From the NCBI GenBank assembly GCA_023247345.1, contig JAHFGR010000069.1, positions 1 to 6,564 of the forward strand: a stretch of 6,564 nucleotides of DNA. Reading direction: 5' to 3'. A model generated the notes under the pieces. It had not been told where the DNA came from and did no database searches. It saw nothing but the letters and a program-made list of their open reading frames with translations. How positions within the stretch are numbered: the first letter of the stretch is position 1; each line of letters begins with the position of its first letter. The position numbers and the translations under genes are program-made. Below are positions 4,793-6,564 of this stretch, piece by piece. This DNA comes from Microcaldota archaeon. GTDB taxonomy: Archaea > Micrarchaeota > Micrarchaeia > Anstonellales > Bilamarchaeaceae.

Positions 4793-6121
4793 TTAAAACC
4801 TCTTTGAATTTGGCATCTTAAATGCCTTTTCAAGTTCAGACATCGCACTATCTTTATCTTTTGTTGATGATCCGAACCAATTATTAATCGTGTAAGTTCC
4901 TAGCCTTAGATCTTCAATTAATCGCGCCATTTTGGGATCAATCTTCTGACCTTTTTTCGAGTTTTGAATGGCGAGTTCTACTTCATCAAACATATCCGTA
5001 ATGGGAGTTCTTATTGCTTCATATCCGTTTATTTTGCTGTTTTCACCGTAAGTAGGCATTAAAACAGATCTTACCCAATAAATGCTTCCATCTTTGGCTT
5101 TATTTCTAATGGTTCCTTTCCAAATTTTTCCTGCTGAAATGGTTTTCCATAAATTTTCAAAAAATTCTTTACTATGAAAACCAGAGTTGACTATACGATG
5201 GTTCTTGCCTATTAATTCTTCTTTAGAATATTTTGCGATTTCGCAGAACTTAGGATTTACATAAGTTATATCTCCTTTCATGTCTGTCATTGATACAAGA
5301 GAGGATTCATTCAGAACGGTTTGTATCTCAGCATATCTTTTCAGTGAGCTCTCCCTTTCTTTTTCAAGGGCTTTCTTTAGTTCTGGTGCTGTAAGCTTCA
5401 TAGCAACTTTTAAACTTACGATAGTCCTTTCAAAAGCATTTGCAAGATCGCCTAACTCATCTTTAGATTGTTTTAATTCTGGTTTTATCTCTGCATCTAA
5501 TTCGCCTTTGCTGATATGATCTATGACTTTTGTTAACTCGCCAATAGGTTTTATAACAGACCGCAAGAGGATAAATAAGTTGATTAGCATAAGAACAGTA
5601 ATAGAAATAAGAGAACTTATAGTAATTACAGCGTTTTTTTCTATAGCATCTGTAGCCTTCGTATTATCCAAGTTACTTAGTTTTTGTGAAGTAGAAAGTA
5701 TTTCTTGATTTTTTATCAGAAATTGTCCTTTTATTCTATCTTCGAATTCTTGATTTTTAGGTTGCATTTCTTGAGCGTTAACCAACTCTGAAAATAACGG
5801 TTTTAGCTCACTGTAAGCCTGGTTGATATCTTTTAAATCTGCGCGTTCTTCTTCTTCTTCTTCTTCTGCTTTTTTAATAGTCTCTCCAAGAGAATCATAT
5901 TTTAAAAACCACTGCACTTTAGCGCGCTCTTCACCATACAATAAATAATCAGTTCTTAAGAGCGTTAGTTCAAACGTGCCTTGAACTATTTCGCTAGAAA
6001 ATTTCGCCTTTTTTAATATTTTATTTGTTTCTTGAGATCCAAAATATGTGATAAAACCTAAAGCAATAATTAAGATAATGAAAGTAGATGCACTAATTAA
6101 CAATTTATTTTTGATTTTCAT
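4793..6121 (-). CDS. Membrane HAMP-PAS sensor protein without recognisable output domain
   Basis: 442 residues. TM1 is at about 7-27, followed by a helical extracytoplasmic domain (28-163) containing a seven-Glu run (86-92). TM2 is at about 164-187. HAMP spans about 188-240, with K-P-I-G-E-L (191-196), I-S-K-G-E-L (203-208) and D-E-L-G-D-L (221-226). A short coiled linker (245-266) leads to a PAS domain at about 267-376. The PAS is of the Aer/PAS_3 type: N-H-R-I-V-N-S-G-F-H (307-316), F-F-x-x-L-W (320-325), G-K-I-W-K-G-x-I-R-N (331-340), K-D-G-S-I-Y-W-V (343-350) and I-R-T-P-I-T-D (370-376), where the usual IRTDIT has Pro for Asp. The remaining 66 residues match no kinase, cyclase or chemotaxis signalling domain, so the signal must pass to a partner. 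The binding-protein gene lies 10 nt upstream, a plausible ligand donor. The ATG at 6121 has GAGG 7 nt upstream. Heme or FAD binding cannot be judged. Confidence 0.88.
   Translation of the reverse strand: MKIKNKLLISASTFIILIIALGFITYFGSQETNKILKKAKFSSEIVQGTFELTLLRTDYLLYGEERAKVQWFLKYDSLGETIKKAEEEEEEERADLKDINQAYSELKPLFSELVNAQEMQPKNQEFEDRIKGQFLIKNQEILSTSQKLSNLDNTKATDAIEKNAVITISSLISITVLMLINLFILLRSVIKPIGELTKVIDHISKGELDAEIKPELKQSKDELGDLANAFERTIVSLKVAMKLTAPELKKALEKERESSLKRYAEIQTVLNESSLVSMTDMKGDITYVNPKFCEIAKYSKEELIGKNHRIVNSGFHSKEFFENLWKTISAGKIWKGTIRNKAKDGSIYWVRSVLMPTYGENSKINGYEAIRTPITDMFDEVELAIQNSKKGQKIDPKMARLIEDLRLGTYTINNWFGSSTKDKDSAMSELEKAFKMPNSKRF
4798..4802 (-). promoter_or_regulatory. Ribosome-binding site GAGGT for the 7TM gene
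   Basis: GAGGT on the minus strand lies inside the last codons of the sensor gene and 7 nt before the 7TM ATG at 4790. It fixes that start and indicates translation coupled to the sensor gene. Confidence 0.6.
5846..5867 (-). repeat. Trinucleotide repeat (GAA)7 in the sensor gene
   Basis: The plus strand reads TTC seven times plus a T; the minus strand encodes seven consecutive Glu all as GAA (sensor residues 86-92). A pure triplet tract can slip in whole codons, changing helix length in the extracytoplasmic domain without breaking the frame. Confidence 0.85.
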
Positions 6122-6128
6122 AAGTGTG

Positions 6129-6132
6129 CCTC
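6129..6132 (-). promoter_or_regulatory. Ribosome-binding site GAGG for the sensor gene
   Basis: GAGG overlaps the stop codon of the binding-protein gene (TAGAGG) and sits 7 nt before the sensor ATG at 6121. It supports this start and coupled translation. Confidence 0.6.
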
Positions 6133-6564
6133 TAATGAATTATAGTATTCGCTTCTGGTTTTACTGCGTTAAGTCCATCTTGATAGATATAATTTAAGTA
6201 ATTTGGAACTTTTGTGGCGTTAGTTAGGTTATTATTTATTGCCCACGCAGCTCCGTCTTCTAATTCTAAGAGCAAACTTTGATCCAAACTAATATCAAAT
6301 TTGTACTCATCAAGAAGCAGGTTAATTTCATCATCGCTTAGCTTTACCCTTTGCGCCAATATTTTTCTTGTTTCCACAGGATCGTTTCTTATAAATTCGT
6401 TAGCCTTATCAATAGCCTTTAAAAATCTTTTGATAGCTTCGGGGTGGGTTTTAGCAAATTCATTCATTGAGACAACGTCAAAGGTCGTAGTATAAATGCT
6501 TGGGTCTGTAAATGTTACCCCATTATTCTGCAACGATTTTGCGGCTTTATACGCTAATGCATCC
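6132..6564 (-). CDS. NMT1/SsuA-type ABC solute-binding protein, C-terminal part
   Basis: The visible 143 residues are the C-terminal part; the frame is open to the right edge (first whole codon 6563-6561, Asp), so a TTG at 6533 is not the start. The sequence follows the end of NMT1/THI5-like and sulfonate/nitrate/taurine binding proteins. F-D-V-V-S-M (about 28-33 of the visible part) is followed by H-P-E-A-I-K-R-F-L-K-A-I (40-51), N-E-F-I-R-N-D-P (about 55-62), a leucine-rich helix with D-G-A-A-W-A-I (about 102-108), and Y-Q-D-G-L-N-A-V-K-P-E (about 126-136). Such proteins capture small organic ligands outside the membrane and deliver them to an ABC permease; the ligand cannot be read from this half. 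No permease or ATPase gene follows. Instead a membrane sensor gene starts 10 nt downstream, so the protein may serve sensing rather than, or as well as, transport. Transporter genes could lie beyond the right edge. Confidence 0.82.
   Translation of the reverse strand, partial: DALAYKAAKSLQNNGVTFTDPSIYTTTFDVVSMNEFAKTHPEAIKRFLKAIDKANEFIRNDPVETRKILAQRVKLSDDEINLLLDEYKFDISLDQSLLLELEDGAAWAINNNLTNATKVPNYLNYIYQDGLNAVKPEANTIIH

Noticed and set aside
6531..6533. TTG as the start of the binding protein
   Set aside because: The frame continues open to the right edge, and the visible part matches only the C-terminal part of the family, so the Leu is internal.
1..6564. CRISPR array, tRNA, rRNA or riboswitch
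   Set aside because: No spaced repeat series, cloverleaf or conserved rRNA stretch was seen. The longest gene-free gaps are under 80 nt and hold only short control sites.

Overview
The window looks archaeal. It is AT-rich, genes are packed with gaps of 0 to about 75 nt, and ribosome-binding sites are of the GGTGAT/GAGG type. It holds paired RAD55/KaiC-like proteins of a type I know from archaea, and at least one promoter has a BRE/TATA-like layout (about 792-805). A small-genome lineage such as a DPANN archaeon is possible, but nothing here fixes the taxon.

The left arm (2-1979, + strand) is an accessory-looking region. It starts with the 3' end of a Cys/Gly/Ser-rich and Met-rich protein of unknown function. 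Eleven nt later comes a small all-helical protein with a HEPN-type R-X4-H motif. Next is a compact type II toxin-antitoxin module, a ribbon-helix-helix antitoxin (839-1111) and a RelE/ParE-type toxin (1112-1375), with a palindrome between its TATA box and start codon. A stand-alone DEDD-type exonuclease-like protein (1413-1979) ends the arm. The TA module is bracketed by a 23-nt direct repeat (21/23 identical) whose left copy is the very 3' end of the HEPN-like gene. This suggests the module was inserted or duplicated there.

The right arm (1983-6564, all - strand) reads from right to left as one tight gene train. It holds the C-terminal part of an NMT1/SsuA-type solute-binding protein, a membrane HAMP-PAS sensor with no recognisable output domain, and a seven-helix membrane protein. 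Two tandem RecA/KaiC-fold proteins that have lost Walker A but keep a Walker-B-like strand follow, and then a thioredoxin reductase. Spacings are 10, 2, 58, -4 and 24 nt, with good Shine-Dalgarno sites in front of the sensor, the 7TM gene and the first KaiC-like gene.

The inferred picture is a ligand-sensing module. An extracytoplasmic binding protein and a membrane PAS sensor could pass a signal, directly or through the 7TM protein, to two nucleotide-independent KaiC-like adaptors. The thioredoxin reductase, whose NADPH-recognition motif is eroded, sits at the end as a possible redox component or simply as a co-transcribed housekeeping gene. The two arms converge with only 3 nt between stop codons.
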